A stretch of 64,000 nucleotides of DNA from Channallabes apus (lineage: Eukaryota > Chordata > Actinopteri > Siluriformes > Clariidae), in contig CM060107.1 in the NCBI GenBank assembly GCA_030522415.1, forward strand, positions 7,587,347 through 7,651,346, written 5' to 3'. Of the stretch, positions 43,371-55,882 are shown piece after piece. The notes under the pieces were generated by a model. It ran no database searches, was not told the DNA's origin, and was given only the letters and a program-made list of their open reading frames with translations. The translations under genes and the position numbers were made by a program. Position 1 is the stretch's first letter. Every line of letters begins with the position of its first letter.

Positions 43371-43689
43371 CGGGTTACTTTGCTTTAATCCTGTTCCCTG
43401 AAAAGGCGGGAACGAGATGCTGCATGAAAACGCTATGGGAACATCTTTTCATGTTGCCGGTCGTGAAGCATGTGTGTGTGTCAAACACGCCAAATTTTGG
43501 CTTATATAACCTTGGTCGGGTGACGTCATCTGATGAGACGCACCTGCAGGTTATAAATAGGACTGAACCGGAAACATTCCTCAGATTGATTTGTCTGAAC
43601 GGACGTCCGGTCACGTAGGCAGTGCAGCATTGGGATACAGCATCTCGTTCCCGCCTTTTCAGGGAACAGGGTTACAGCAAAGTAACCCG
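43371..43689. repeat. DIRS terminal inverted repeats (copy 1)
   Basis: Two 53-bp arms, 43371-43423 and 43637-43689, are near-perfect reverse complements (CGGGTTACTTTGC… / …GCAAAGTAACCCG) around a 213-bp spacer. A related direct motif GAAAACRCTATGGGAAC occurs at 43426 and 43725. The hairpin-capable arrangement occurs again in copy 2 at 59347-59659. Confidence 0.85.
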
Positions 43690-43828
43690 AGACGTTCCCT
43701 TTCAAAGGCTACACTGGATGCTGCGTGAAAACACTATGGGAACGAGAGTACCAACATCGCCGCACTGCAAGTGTCTGGACCCCAAGGTTGTGTAGCATGT
43801 GCGCACCAAGGCCGAGAAGGTCTCAGAA

Positions 43829-45044
43829 CTATGTCTGGGAAGCTGATTTGAGGACCCATGAGCCCGGAGTGGCCTGAACATCCAGACTATAAAATGTAAC
43901 AAATGTGTGCAGAGAGGACCAACTCGCCGCATCACACACTTGCTGCAGGGGAATACCTTTTGCTAGTGCAATAGATGAGTCTGTGTAGTGGCGGCCGATC
44001 CCTCTGGTTGAATGGGCCCTGATTCCTAGAGGCGAAGTGAGTCCACGCGCCTCATAGGAGAGAGCGATAGCATCTCTCACCCAGTGTGATAAAGTCTGTG
44101 TATTGGCGGCTTCCATAGCATATAAAAAGCTGTTCTGACTTACGCCACTGGCTAGTGCGGTGAACGTAGATCTGAAGAGCATGTACTGGACACAGTAGGT
44201 GAAGATTCTCCTGCTCCGAAGCTGTGAAAGGCGGAGGACAGAAGGCTTCAATAACAATAGGGTGCATGGTTGAGAATGGAACTTTCGGAAGATAGTTCGG
44301 GTGAGGATGCAAAATGGCCTTGACTAGCTCAGGGGCAAAGTCTAGGCAGGATTGAGAGACTGACAAGGCACGTAGATCTCCAATCCTCTTTAGAGAGGTA
44401 ATGGCCATAAGAAAAAACATCTTAAGGGGCAGAAACCTGTAAGGCACTGACTCTAGTGGTTCGAAAGGGCTGTCAATTAGGCCTTCGAGTACAATAGATA
44501 AATCCCACGAAGGGGCCGTGGATCTAGTGGGTGGTCTCAACCGTTTAGCTCCACGATTGAAACGGGCAACTAAAGGGTGTTTTCCCACAGTAACCCCCTC
44601 AATAGGAACGTGCTAGGCTGAAATATCGGCTACGTACGTCCTGAGGGTACTAGGGCACAAGCCCGAGGACAACTTTTCCTGCAGGAACTCCATCACTGAA
44701 ACAATTTGGCAGTGGACTGGATCTACCTGCTTCGTAATGCACCAACTTTCAAATACATTCCATTTGAGGGCATAAATTCTTCTAGTGGAGGGAGCGCTAG
44801 CGTTTAGGATAGTGTCAATTACGCTGGCTGGAAGACCAGCTTGTCGTCCCAGTGAGTCGGTCCCGTTCAGGGGCCAAACGTGAAGGTTCCAAAGCTCGGG
44901 CCGGGGATAAAATATTGTCTTCTGCGCCTGAGACAGAAGATCCCTATTCACTGGAATCACCCAAGGTGAGCCGTCGAGGAGAGATATTAGATCCGAGAAC
45001 CATACTCTGGCCGGCCAACGGGGCGCTATCAATAAGAGATGCAA
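43829..45044 (-). pseudogene. DIRS tyrosine recombinase (copy 1), frameshifted
   Basis: Three overlapping minus-strand frames cover it. 45044-44613 holds the N-terminal core-binding domain (ASAPSTRRIYALKWNVFESW, STLRTYVADISA). 44588-44052 holds the start of the catalytic domain (FFLMAITSLKRIGDLRALSV, with the first catalytic Arg). 44257-43829 holds the end, with IRAHSTRG (the H-x-x-R box), ASWSSLHTF and the final Tyr in VTFYSLDV. In place of an integrase this enzyme would insert circular DNA copies. Two frameshifts break the gene, although all main catalytic residues can be seen. Confidence 0.85.
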
Positions 45045-45268
45045 ACCGTGTTGACGGACCCTCGCCAGGACTCCCGGGAGCAGAGCTATAGGAGGAAATG
45101 CATAAAGTCATAAATTGGGCCACATATGGGCCATCGCGTCCAGACCCAGGGGAGCTGGACGAGTCAGAGAGTCTGGCTGAGTATTAGAGGAGACATTGTG
45201 CTGTCTCTTGGGAGGCAAAGAGGTCCACCTCTGCTGTAAAGGATCTTTCCCAGATTTGACTGACCACT

Positions 45269-46208
45269 TCAGGGTGGAGCGTCCTTTCCCCGTGTGTCAC
45301 AGCTTGTCTGGACAGTAAATCTGCTCCCACATTCATGTGCCCTGGAATGTAAATCACCCTGAGGGACAGGAACTTGTCCTATGCCCAGAGCAGCAGCTGA
45401 TGCGCTAGCTCGTTCAAGCGGCGTGAGTGCAGTCCGGCCTAGTGATTTATGTAGGAGGCTACCGATGTGTTGTCCACCCGCACTAGAACATGGTAGCCTC
45501 TCAATTGATGGAGGAAGTGCTGTAGGGCCAAAATAGAGCCAACATTTCAAGGGAATTGATGTGCCATGCGAGACGTTGGCCTCTCCAGCTCCCTTGGGCT
45601 GGAGCGCCATCCAAGACCACACCCCCGCCGGTAAGGGAAGCGTCTGTCATTAGCATCTTGCGACGACAAGACCAGCCCGCGAAGATCCAGGATTGGACGC
45701 ATCCCCCGTCTTTATTGGGGACCAAGAAATAATGACTGTAGTAGCTTGACTCTATGTCTGGAGGAGGAACCTGTTCTATGGCTCCCTTCTCCAGCAATGC
45801 CTGGAGTTCGGAATTCAGTAGATGCGCCCTTTCCGGTATCACGGAAGTGGAAACTACATCATTGAAATGCGGAGGGCGATATGCAAACTGAATCCTGTAG
45901 CCTTTTTCTACAGTTTTTAACACCCAGTGAGATATGCCTGGCAGTAGCTTCCACGCTGCCAGCTTCGCTGAAAGGGGTATGAGTTTTAGTACTTCGGGTG
46001 CATGGGGGGGTGTTAGTGGTTCGGCATCCTGGAATAGAGCAGGATATGACCAAAGGACTAACATGCTGTTGGAGACTGGTGTTGTCCGAAACACCAAAGG
46101 CAGTGGACACTGAACACCGACCGCCTGGGGGTGCCCGGTGGGGCATGGTCTTATATGAAAGAATATTATGCGTCCCTCCCAAGGGGGGCAAGGGGGGGTC
46201 ACCCCCAT
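45269..46208 (-). pseudogene. DIRS reverse transcriptase/RNase H with the RT core deleted (copy 1)
   Basis: The minus frame 46208-45501 contains the segment before the RT palm (GYRIQFAYRPPHFNDVVSTS, LLNSELQALLEKGAIEQVPP, SHYFLVPNKDGG). After a shifted RPILDLR trace it jumps to RRKMLMTDASLTGGGVVLDG, the start of RNase H with its first catalytic Asp. The whole palm with its catalytic Asp pair is gone. RNase H text continues in 45622-45269 (WHINSLEML…). The copy cannot make its own RT. Confidence 0.85.
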
Positions 46209-46916
46209 GGTCCTGGGTGCATAAGCTGTGCATAAGGCCGCGAGCCATACCCCAGTCCTTACAAGGGGGTGCCTGGCTGCTAACGCTCTCCTTCTGCACC
46301 TTTCATCTGGCGAGAATCAGATCTGGGTGAGAACTGGGTGGGCGACGGCCTTGACTCTTGAGCACAACGTGGGAGAAATTTCCCAAAAGCCTGTTCATAC
46401 AGCCTAGCCTCTCGAAACCTATTGACGACGGAATTAACAGTGTCGCCGATTAGGCCGGAAGGTGAGACAGGGGCATCAATTCAAATTCAAATTTTATTTG
46501 TCACATACACAGTCATACACAGTATGAAATGCAGTGAAATGCTTATATGACCGCCAGTGACCTTAAAAATAAAATAAAATAAAACTTATATGTAAGGAAT
46601 AAATATGAATAAAAAGAGATACTAAAGAAAATAAACTTAACTAGTAAGATAAACTGTACAAGTAAGGGCATGATAAAAATATTACAAAATATAGAAATAC
46701 ATAAAATAAAAAAAAATTAAAATAATAAAATAATAATAATAATAATACAATTTGGATATATATAAAATTTGAAAGTGGCAGTGGTTGTGCAAATATGCAT
46801 AAAACGTGACATATTAAAGTGTCTTGTGCAATGGTCCAGATATATAAATATGTAGTGAAAGTGTGTATGAATGTGTCCATGATTGTCCAGTCAATGTCAA
46901 TGTTTAGAAGATGTTA

Positions 46917-48987
46917 TTAGTCCTGTGTGGTGTTGTGATGATTGAGACACCTTATCGCCTGCGGGAAGAAGCTCCTCCTCAGTCTCTCTGAGTTGGCCTT
47001 CAGGGAGCGGAATCGCTTCCCAGACCGCAACAGAGTGAACAGTCCATTGTTGGGATGGCTGAGGCCCTTCACGATCTTCCTGGCCTTGGACCAGCACCGC
47101 TTGCTGTAGATCGAGTGCAGGTCAGGGAGCTCGGTGCGCTCAGCTGATCGCACCACCCTCTGTAGAGCTCGTCTGTCCTGCATGGTGCTTTTCCCGAACC
47201 AGGTCGTGATGTTTCCCATCAGGATGCTCTCTATGGTGCATGAGTAGAAATTCCTGAGCACCTTGGAGCGCAGTCTGAAGTCTCTCAAGCGTCTGAGGTG
47301 GTAGAGACATTGCCGGGCGTTTTTCATCACGGTGTTGATGTGACACGACCATGCCAGGTCCTGCGTGATGTGGACACCGAGGTATCTGAAGCTGTCCACT
47401 CTCTCCACTGGGCTCCTGTTGATGATGGGGGTCTGGTAGTTCCTCTCCTGCTTTGTCCTGAAGTCCACTATCAGCTCCTTTGTCTTGCTGACGTTCAGGA
47501 GGAGATTGTTTCTCTGGCACCAGTTCTCCAGATTCCCAAACTCCTCCAGGTAGGCCGTCTCATCGTTGTTCGTGATCAGGCCGACCACCACAGTGTCGTC
47601 AGCAAACTTGATGATGGCGCTAGAGTTGGTAGTGGCCACGCAGTCGTAGGTGTACAAAGAGTACAGCAGGGGACTTAGAACACAACCCTGAGGGTCTCCA
47701 GTGCTGAGAGTGAGGGAGGCTGAGACATGTCCGCCCATCCTTACTGCCTGTGGTCTGCCAGTCAGAAAATTGGAGATCCACCGACATATAGATGAGCTGA
47801 GTCCCAGGTGCTCCAGCTTGGTGGTGAGTATGGAGGGAATTATGGTATTAAATGCAGAGCTGTAGTCGATGAAGAGCATTTTAACATAATTCCCTTCCTA
47901 GTGTCCAGGTGAGTGAGTGATGTGTGGAGAAGATGTGAGATTGCATCGTCTGTGGAACGGTTTGTGTGGTATGCAAACTGTAATGGGTCCAGTGTGTCGG
48001 GTAGTGAAGAAATGATGAAGTCTCTGACCAGGCGTTCAAAGCACTTCATCACTACTGAGGTGAGGGCTACAGGGCGATAGTCATTGAGGGAAGCAGGATG
48101 GGGTTTCTTTGCAACAGGAACAATGATGGACTCTTTGAAGCATGTGGGGATCACCGACTGATATGAGATAAAGAGATGTTGAATATCTCAGCGAACACAG
48201 GTGCTAGCTGGTCTGCGCAGGATCTGAGAATACGGCCTGAGATGCCATCTGGTCCTGCTGCTTTCCTGGTGTTCACTCGCCTGAAGGCTCTCCTCACATC
48301 GTGCTCGGTGATGATGAACACGCTTCCGGTGCCGTCAATATCTTCCTGTCTGCAGCCGTTAGGGCCGCTAGCAATAGTGACGTTAGTATTAGCGCCGATA
48401 GCATTAGCGCCAATAGCATTAGCATCGTTAGCATCTTTAGCTGCAGCCTCGAAGCGAGCGTAGAAAGTGTTGAGCTCGTTCGCCAGAGTCGCGTCCACGT
48501 TCATCATACCGGTTGTTGGTGCTTTATAATCCGTAATTGTCCTTAATCCCTGCCACAGGCTCCTAGAGTCACTCTGTTGAAGCTGTGACTCTAGTTTTCT
48601 TCCGTAGCGCTGCTTCGCCTCTTTCACTGTCTTCCGCACGTTATATGATGTAGCCTTGTATGGTTCCATGTCCCCCAACGCAAGTCCCGTGTTGTAGGCA
48701 GCAGTGCGAGATCTCAGAGCGTCGCGGATGGTTTTATCCACCCATGGCATCTGGTTGGGAAACGTAATGATAGTCTTTTTCTCCACGGTACCATCCGCTA
48801 GCTTCCCAATGAATCCCACAACCGCTTCCGTAAACACGCTGACATCATCATCGGAGCTGTTTCTGAACATATCCCAGTCTGTGTCATCGAGTGCGTCCTG
48901 TAACGCGGCCACCGATTGGTCCATCCAGCACGCGACCTCCCTCTGAACCAGAACTTCCTGTTTCAGCCTTTGTTTGTATTTTGGCAT
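46917..48987 (-). pseudogene. LINE reverse transcriptase, two frameshifts from open
   Basis: Frame 48987-48151 carries the linker (MPKYKQRLKQEVLVQREVAC, WVDKTIRDALRSRTAAYN) with a local repeat (DANDANAIGANAIGANTNV), and ends in RT motif 0/1 (RKAAGPDGISGRILRSCADQ). It overlaps frame 48154-47840 by 4 nt ([20 protein letters not shown], motif 2). Near 47880 a second shift leads to 47879-46917 with motif A ([15 protein letters not shown]), motif B ([20 protein letters not shown]), the catalytic FADDTVVVG and the C-terminal thumb ([20 protein letters not shown]). All RT catalytic Asp residues are present. It is the least damaged transposon gene in the window. Confidence 0.88.
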
Positions 48988-49070
48988 GAGGAAGATGGCG
49001 GCGTGGTCGGATTTTCCAAACGCTGGACGAGATTGCGCCTTGTAACCGTCTTTGACCGTAGTATCATGGT

Positions 49071-49687
49071 TCAGTGTCCTTTCGCCCCTGGTGGGGAGGT
49101 GATATGTTGATAAAAGTTCGGCGCTGCGCGTTTGAGGTTGGCACTATCTACGTCCCGGTGCTGTGTCTGGTGCTGTGTGAGCGCCTCATGCAGCTCGCAT
49201 AAGGCAGTGTTTGTGTCCGCTTGTGGTGGAATATAAACTGCGCTGATTATGACCGATGTGAACTCCCGTGGAAGATAAAAAGGGCGACACATGATGTTGT
49301 GCAGGAGCATGTAAGAGGAACAATGCTCGCGCTATTGCACCAGCTGTTGTTCATCAATAAACACACGCCGCCGCCCCTTGACTTCCCCGAGTCCCGCGTC
49401 CTGTCCATGCGGTGAACCGAGAAGAACTCAGCTGGCTGGATGGCGTGGTCCGGTACCGCTGGGTTCAACCATGTCTCAGTGAAGCAGAGGAGGTTGCAGT
49501 CCCGAATGTCTCTCTGGAACTTTATCCTGGCCTTGAGGTCATCGAGTTTGTTTTCCAGAGACTGGACGTTGGCGAGCAGGATGCTAGGCAGAGGTGTGCG
49601 GTGTGCACGAGCTCTCAGCCTGTTCCTGACGCCGGCTCGTTTCCCTCGGGGCCGCCGCTTTGCATCGCGTCCTTTGTTCTCCCTCAA
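49071..49687 (-). pseudogene. LINE apurinic-type endonuclease domain, damaged
   Basis: A basic N-terminus (RRPRGKRAGVRNRLRARAHR) leads to LLANVQSLENKLDDLKARI with the conserved Asn, then LLCFTETWLNPAVPD with the metal-binding Glu, and GKSRGGGVCLLMNN. A frameshift near 49310 moves to a second frame (AVYIPPQADTNTALCELHEA). There HQTQHRDVDSANLKR shows that the segment with the conserved GDFN motif has been lost. Residues 1-30 may bind nucleic acid. Confidence 0.82.
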
Positions 49688-49907
49688 GATCTCACTCGGC
49701 CAGCTCGGATCCGGAGTTAAAAACGTCGAATTGTGAGTACATTGTATACCAATAGAAACAAGAATGTCTCTATCATACCTAATGTACTCAATAGTGGTGA
49801 TTTTGCCGATTTTAAAATGCTGTAAACTAACTTAAAAAACAAAAACAAAGAAAAGATGGTCGGAGCAGTCATGATGGCAGCCGACCTCACCGGCGCCATC
49901 TTGGAAT

Positions 49908-50070
49908 GTTCGATCCTTATCCTTGTTGCCTGTCAGATTTAACCATAGGTGTCTTTCAGCGAACACCAGGGAGGCCATAGAATGGCCGATAGCATAGGCT
50001 GTTTGTTTAGTTGCACAAAGGGACAAATCAGTAGCCCGGCGAAATTCTGTGAATTACTCGTGCTCAAATC
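49908..50070 (-). pseudogene. DIRS gag fragment (copy 1)
   Basis: The minus frame reads LCATKQTAYAIGHSMASLVF and AERHLWLNLTGNKDKD. The same segment is at 63690-63915 in copy 2 (LRATKQTAHAIGRSMASLVC). Similarity to copy 2 stops near 50070, where copy 1 is truncated. Confidence 0.8.
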
Positions 50071-50114
50071 CTCTCTAGCTGTCCAAGTATTTGTCTTTCC
50101 AGACATCTGTATAT

Positions 50115-50389
50115 CATTGTGTCTGTCTGTCCGTCTGTCTGTCTGTTCAGGTGTCTGTCTGTCTATGCAAATGTCTGGTATAATGAAAGTCCAATATTTT
50201 TGCATCTGTTGCCCTGTCCATCTATTTGTCCTTCTCTGTGTCTGTTTATTATGCCTTTTTGTCTGCCCAATAGTTGGTCTCTTTAATTTCTGTCCAGTGT
50301 GTTTATCTATTCAAGCATCTGTCTGTCAGTCCATTGAGGTTGTCCACGCTGTCCACCTAAATGTTTGCCTCTTTGTTTAAGAATTTGTC

Positions 50390-50463
<74 letters not shown>

Positions 50464-50484
50464 GTCTGTCTGTCTGTCTGTCTG
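50115..50484. repeat. (GTCT)n and long (TATC)n/(TGTC)n microsatellites
   Basis: GTCT-type runs at about 50118-50165, TATC units at 50388-50461 and TGTC units to 50484. They sit at the broken 5' edge of DIRS copy 1 and produce a false Leu-Ser-Ile-Tyr repeat ORF. Confidence 0.92.
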
Positions 50485-53400
50485 GCAATTAGTACATTTT
50501 CCATAAATCACCTCTCACAGTCAGAAACAGACGATGAAATGGTTCTCAGCACTTGTCTGCTTTCCCGAGGAGTTACACTGTAATGGATTTTAATAGCACT
50601 GTAGTAACATGATGCATGACGACATAACAGAATTAATGCCTGTCCTTCACACACATTCGTTCACGAGCACTCCTCTGCACAAGTTCTCACACACATTCAT
50701 GCCATGCTTTTTAATGTGTGTTTTCCTGCATTGCTACAATATGTGCCTGGTATCCTATAATGTTTGAATCGTTATCCAAACATTCATCATCTGTTACGAT
50801 CATTAAAGCTGACAGAACTGAACTCGATTCAGATGTGTATCTCCTTTGTTCAGAACACATCAGCACTGATTACACTGGCTGATCTGTTGAAGATTTGCAC
50901 TCATCAGGTGCTAATATCCAGCTGGGACAGATTCAGATGGATAACATTGAAGATTGAATTTGTGAACAGAGATGCAGGTAAAATAAGTGTTAATTCAAAT
51001 ATTTAACACTCATCAACAGGTATGAACAGAGATGCTAAAATAAAGACGAGGTAAAAATACATATCTAAAAACAAACTAATCTCTTTTTTATTATGTTGTT
51101 TTTTAAAGAAGTATTACGTCTATTACAAATCTGGAAACCATTTGCAGCTCAAATGATCAGGTTTTCAGGGATGCTCTCCACCTTTTTATTGCTTAATGCA
51201 TCGCTAAGTGTGAGGTCTTTTTTATTAAATAAACCATTTGAAAAGCTTTTAGTGCCTCTGTGTCTCGGTGTCTGAATATGCATAATAGCAAGACGACCAG
51301 GTTTTTTATGTTTATCCATTCAGACGACATGTTCATTCAAGATAATTTGCACAGCTTATACAGCTTAAGGTTAACAAAAACAGTTCCATTCATAATCATT
51401 TATTCATCTTCACTAAGCATTTAATGATGTTCGGCGTGTGAGGGACCCAGAGACGATCCAGGTTCAACTTTTATGGGAAATCAAGCCAGTCTATCTAATG
51501 AATGAATGAATGAATAACAACCAATTACTAATAACAATAATAATAATAATAATATTTTTTGATAAAGATTTTTGATCAGACTTCAACATACAGTAGTTGA
51601 AATAACATAAAAGTATTCCATTTCATAAATTGGCCAGGACAAGGAACAAACCTGGCTGATAGGACATCTTTAATGGATAAGTAAATGTGATCAGAGAGGC
51701 AGGATATAAGTGATTTATTAAAATGGTCACTGAACACTGTATAAACAGGACATACTGTATGTCATTTAAACAGGAATATGAAAACTACTGTAGGTCTAAA
51801 ACTATGACAAATGGCTAAGACCAACCAGGGAAAAGACATTAACAGGAAGAAGAAGAAAAACAGTACAACCAAACAGTAAACCAAACAGTGACATACACAG
51901 ACACAAGACAAAGGACCAACTGAAACATGGACATTAAATAGACAAACTGATTAGTATAAAATATGGTGCAAGCAAAAGCAATCAGGACAATGTGACTGTG
52001 AAGTGGGAAGTGCATGCTGGGAAATCTGGTGTCCTGCCAAATTGTGTTGCCTTGTCAAAAATTGCTACCATAACATAAATTGATAATAGAGTCTATCGAC
52101 TTGTGCTACCTTATAGAAAAATGCTACCGTCTAACATTGTCAGTGGTTGCATGCGCAGACTGTTAAGTAGCAAAAAATGATAGAGTGACAGAAATGGAGT
52201 AGTCAAAAAAACACAAACCAAGGAGGATTCTGACACAGCGCAGTTGAGTAAATGACATTATATAATTTTCTCTAACAGCGGCCCTCAGAGTCATGTGGTA
52301 GTGAAAAAGGAGCTATACATGATCTGTGTCAGTCCCATCCTCTACAACATGCAATATGTGAGAAGTAAATCTTAAACATTAAGTGCTAGACTTTTGCTAG
52401 TTATTCTAGCTAGTTAACAATCACGGTTATATAAGTTTTTATGTTTTTTCTTCTGCAGTATGGTGTTTTTATTATCCTGTTTTCCACCCAATGGTCCTAT
52501 TTGTGCTCATTACGCCTTAAACCTCCCACACGGAGATGTCAGAGACTCAACGCCCAAACACTGTGACCTTCCATGTTTGTGCTGATTGCTGTCACCTCTC
52601 GAGCTTCTCCTGTTCATTATGGTGATGTATATCACTAAGCCACAGCACAACGGCACTGCAGGAATAAACACGCTTCTGGTTTAACTGCTAGAAAAAACCT
52701 GTAAGGCAGAGTTAGTTAATGAAAACCCAGGAGCATGCAAATCAATAGGCGTTTCTTACTGAAATAAAGAAAGAAAGAAAGAAAGAAAATATAAAAAATA
52801 TTATTATTATTATTTTTATTTGATACTTTTACCACACTTTTGTAATTGTGCATTCCCTTTTTAAATGTACTCGGGACCTATTTTTACATATGTACTGTTA
52901 AATTCCATCTTGCCTTTGACAAAGTTATCCATATTTTTATGTATTAATGTCCTTATTTTGTCATTTCTTGTCTGGGGCTTGCTAGGTCTCACACAGAGTG
53001 GGTGGGGTGAAAATGCTTTACAGAATGAAATCACCCGAAGTGTTTACACCAACTCACTCTTACACCCCATATCCATCTCACCCCATGTGAATAGTTTATG
53101 CAATAGTTGGTGCACAGAAAGATTGCTTCTGGTTTTAGATTAAAACATTGTCAGCTGAAGAACCCCAGTGAGCCGGTGCTTTAAAACCTGCCTAAGTGTT
53201 TTAAAGTTTCAAACTCTGGGAACTTCAAAACCCCGGTGTGAAACGAAAAATAAAAAAAAATATTACTTTTCAAAGCATTAAAAAAACACTAAAGTTAAGT
53301 TAGAATCTTTGCAATAAGTCTTGAGTTATAGCTGTTTTTGAAATGAAAGAATTAAAGCCCCAAACCAAATGGAATTTCTTTTAATTCAAAGAATTTTTTT

Positions 53401-53576
53401 AACAAATCTCTCTCACAATTTTAGTTTTTTATAATTACCGAACTTCAGTCTCTGTTAGCTACTTTCACTATACTTCAAGCAAAAAATAAACAAACAAACA
53501 AACAACAACAAAAAAAAGTCTTGTTCAGATTGCCAGCCCAAATCAATGTATTTCATGTAGTATTAAAAGTAAAAAA

Positions 53577-53607
<31 letters not shown>

Positions 53608-54930
53608 AATGATTGTTTTATTGTTTCAGATCAGGTTCCTGAAGATGTGTTTCAATCTGGATGCTCTACCCATGTAAACTGGATTTCTAATTGCTCATTA
53701 CATCACTCGTAACCTGACATGAAAGTCCACAACATCTCGAGATATGGGTCATAGATCAATGGTTGAAAAACAAGTGAGACAACAATAGTGATGGAAAAAA
53801 CCAATATTATTTTGTAGAAAGTTAAATTACCATGCTTCAGCTTGTGGAGAGTCTATTTTTGGTTTTTCAATTCTCCTGCCTTTACCCCCAAGTATGTAAA
53901 AATGTCGCCCGTGAATTTTGCATGCACATAAATTAACCATGTTTTGAGGAAGAGCGTCTGGCTCAACCACAGTATAGAAATGTAGAACAATAGTCCCTGG
54001 ACAGAAGACAAAGTGAAATGTCTGATAGTGAAATGTCCTTAGAACTATGCATCAGTAGACAAAGCCAGAGAGAAATTACAGAAACTGGGCGACCACAGTA
54101 AGGTAAATGTAGACAGGTCGACAACGTGGCATATTTGGGCTGTCAGACAGAGCCGAATCTGATCTGATCACTTTCAAATAACTGTGTAGACCGCCAGTTG
54201 TAAAGATCAGATTTGTAAAACAAATTAGATTTTGCTGTCCACTGAACAAGGCCTGAGACTTTCATTTATTATGTCAATGTGTAAACATAAACAGTGCCCC
54301 CAAATTGGCGTGCAGTTACAGAGATAGTCTGGAGAGAAAATCAAAAACCTTTGAAAACAAACACAGATTTTTTTTCTTTTATATTTGTAATGTTTACTCT
54401 ACATTATAGTATACTGTACAGAAATCAATAAACCAATCAATCAATCAATCAATCAATCGATCAATCAAGCAAGTAATTAATTAATAATGTATGACCAGGC
54501 ATTTTCCAGTGCAATTTTATTATATTATTTCCCTTTTTGTGCTCTCAAGGGAAAAAGCTTCCTTAAGAACATTATTTATAATAAATAAACAAAATCATAA
54601 AAAGTAGTACATATCCATCCAAATCACTGAAATAAAATGGAAGGAAGTGGTAATAGATAATAAAGTAAGTTATAACAAAATGTCTAACTTTTAAATCAGG
54701 ATAATGTATAAATGATACCGTCCTGTTAGAGTTCCATATATGAGGTTTGAAAAAGTACATAGAAAACTTCTACTCGACAAAAAAAATCTTTGAATTATAA
54801 CCACAAAAAGAGAAGTTACAGGGACCCAACTAATCCACTACATATCTGACTAAATAATTTAAATAAGGCATTTTGTAGATTAAAAAAAAAAAAAATTATG
54901 TATAAGGTTAAAAAATGAACAGTTACCACA
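50485..54930. other. Intergenic sequence, no recognised gene
   Basis: No gene or known transposon found in 4.4 kb. Simple repeats: (GAAT)n near 51495-51515, (AAT)n near 51528-51553, (GAAA)n near 52766-52787, (AAAT)n at 53571-53608 and (AATC)n at 54432-54468. The ORF at 52865-53143 has a hydrophobic start but no known domain. Confidence 0.5.
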
Positions 54931-55877
54931 TGTGAGGGTTGCCCACTAGAGGGCTGTGTTTTAGTTTGTAGTTTTTGTTCCTAGACTCAGTTTCCCAGCA
55001 GCCTCCTCAGTCAGGTGATGTGGATGCTCACCTGAACTGAGGAGGCTCATTAGCACTGTTATAAATACCTGTTTGTTCTGGGAAACTGGGTCGAGCATTA
55101 ATTTCTGTTATGTGGGTTTTGTTTCCTTGTTTTAGTTTGGTTTCATTATAGTTGGCATTTAGTTTCTGGAGCTCTTTAAGTTTGCATTTGCTTTGATTTA
55201 GTTTATGTCTTTGTCTCTGTGTCTCCTAGCAGGATTAGCCTCTAGGAGAATTAGCCTTTTGTGTTTACCCTTTTGTGTAGGTAACCCCCATTGCATGTTT
55301 AGCTAGTAGTCTGTTTAAATACTAATGAGGGTGATACTAACATGTTTAGATCTTAGTCTGTCTAGTCTCCTTGTCTGCTTAGCTCTTAGTCTGTTTAGGT
55401 ACTAACATCTTTAGCCACTAACCTTTAGAGTTCTTAGTCTGTTTCATACCTAGTCTGCTGTGCACCTTGTCTGTTCATTCCCTTGGGTCTCAGGCTACTG
55501 GCCTGTTGAGCCATTAGTCCGATTAGCTATGAGCTAGCTTAGCAGCTAATGTGCAGAACAGGTGGTAGGCCTAGCCAAGCCTGTCTTGTTTGTTTATCCC
55601 TTGCATGTATAGTCCCTTGTTTAGTCCTCTAGGCTGTTTAGTATGTCTTGTCTCGTCCAGTTTGTATCCCCATGTCTGTACTGTATTAGATCGTGTAATC
55701 CCGAGTCTGTGTTGGTGTTTTGAGTTTTCGTTTGATAGCATGCTCCATGTTTTTAGCCAACGTCCTTAGTTCATGTTTGCATTTTATTATTAAAGACTCT
55801 TTGTGTTTCACTGCATCCCCTCTGCATCTATGCCTCAACACCAAACCCACAGTCCAACATCATAACTGAACGTGACA
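54931..55877 (+). mobile_element. Solo LTR with 5-bp target duplication (family A, copy 2)
   Basis: A 947-bp copy of the LTR at 4324-5320, in the same orientation, starting TGTGAGGG and ending GTGACA. It is flanked by ccaca at 54926-54930 and 55878-55882. It shares the TTATAAATA motif (about 55060) and the ATTATTAAAG 3' signal. The TTA run expanded in copy 1 is short here. Different target duplications show independent insertions. Confidence 0.9.
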
Positions 55878-55882
55878 CCACA

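Larger units (their letters stand above)
46481..49907 (-). mobile_element. Nearly full-length CR1/L2/Rex1-group LINE inserted in DIRS copy 1
   Basis: About 3.4 kb. Its 5' end on the minus strand is CAAGATGGCGCCG (49903-49891), its 3' end ACAAATAAAATTTG followed by a short (AATTTG)n tail at about 46481-46505. It has one main coding region: endonuclease, linker, reverse transcriptase. Frames are long and the damage is limited to a few shifts and one deletion, so this is among the younger insertions here. No clear target duplication is seen, which fits CR1/L2-type LINEs. A more decayed relative lies at 11850-12800. Confidence 0.9.
43371..50070 (-). mobile_element. DIRS1-like tyrosine-recombinase retrotransposon (copy 1), split by a LINE
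   Basis: On the minus strand the order is gag (50070-49908 and 46480-46300), reverse transcriptase/RNase H (46208-45269), tyrosine recombinase (45044-43829) and a terminal inverted-repeat structure (43689-43371). This order and the lack of an integrase are typical of DIRS1-like elements. The 5' end is truncated at about 50070. A 3.4-kb LINE (46481-49907) is inserted in gag. Comparison with copy 2 (63650-63720) shows gag text resuming on both sides. Confidence 0.88.

Noticed and set aside
47298..47678. Plus-strand ORF of 126 codons
   Set aside because: Antisense shadow of the LINE reverse transcriptase.
50365..50583. ORF with Leu-Ser-Ile-Tyr repeats
   Set aside because: Translation of a TATC microsatellite.
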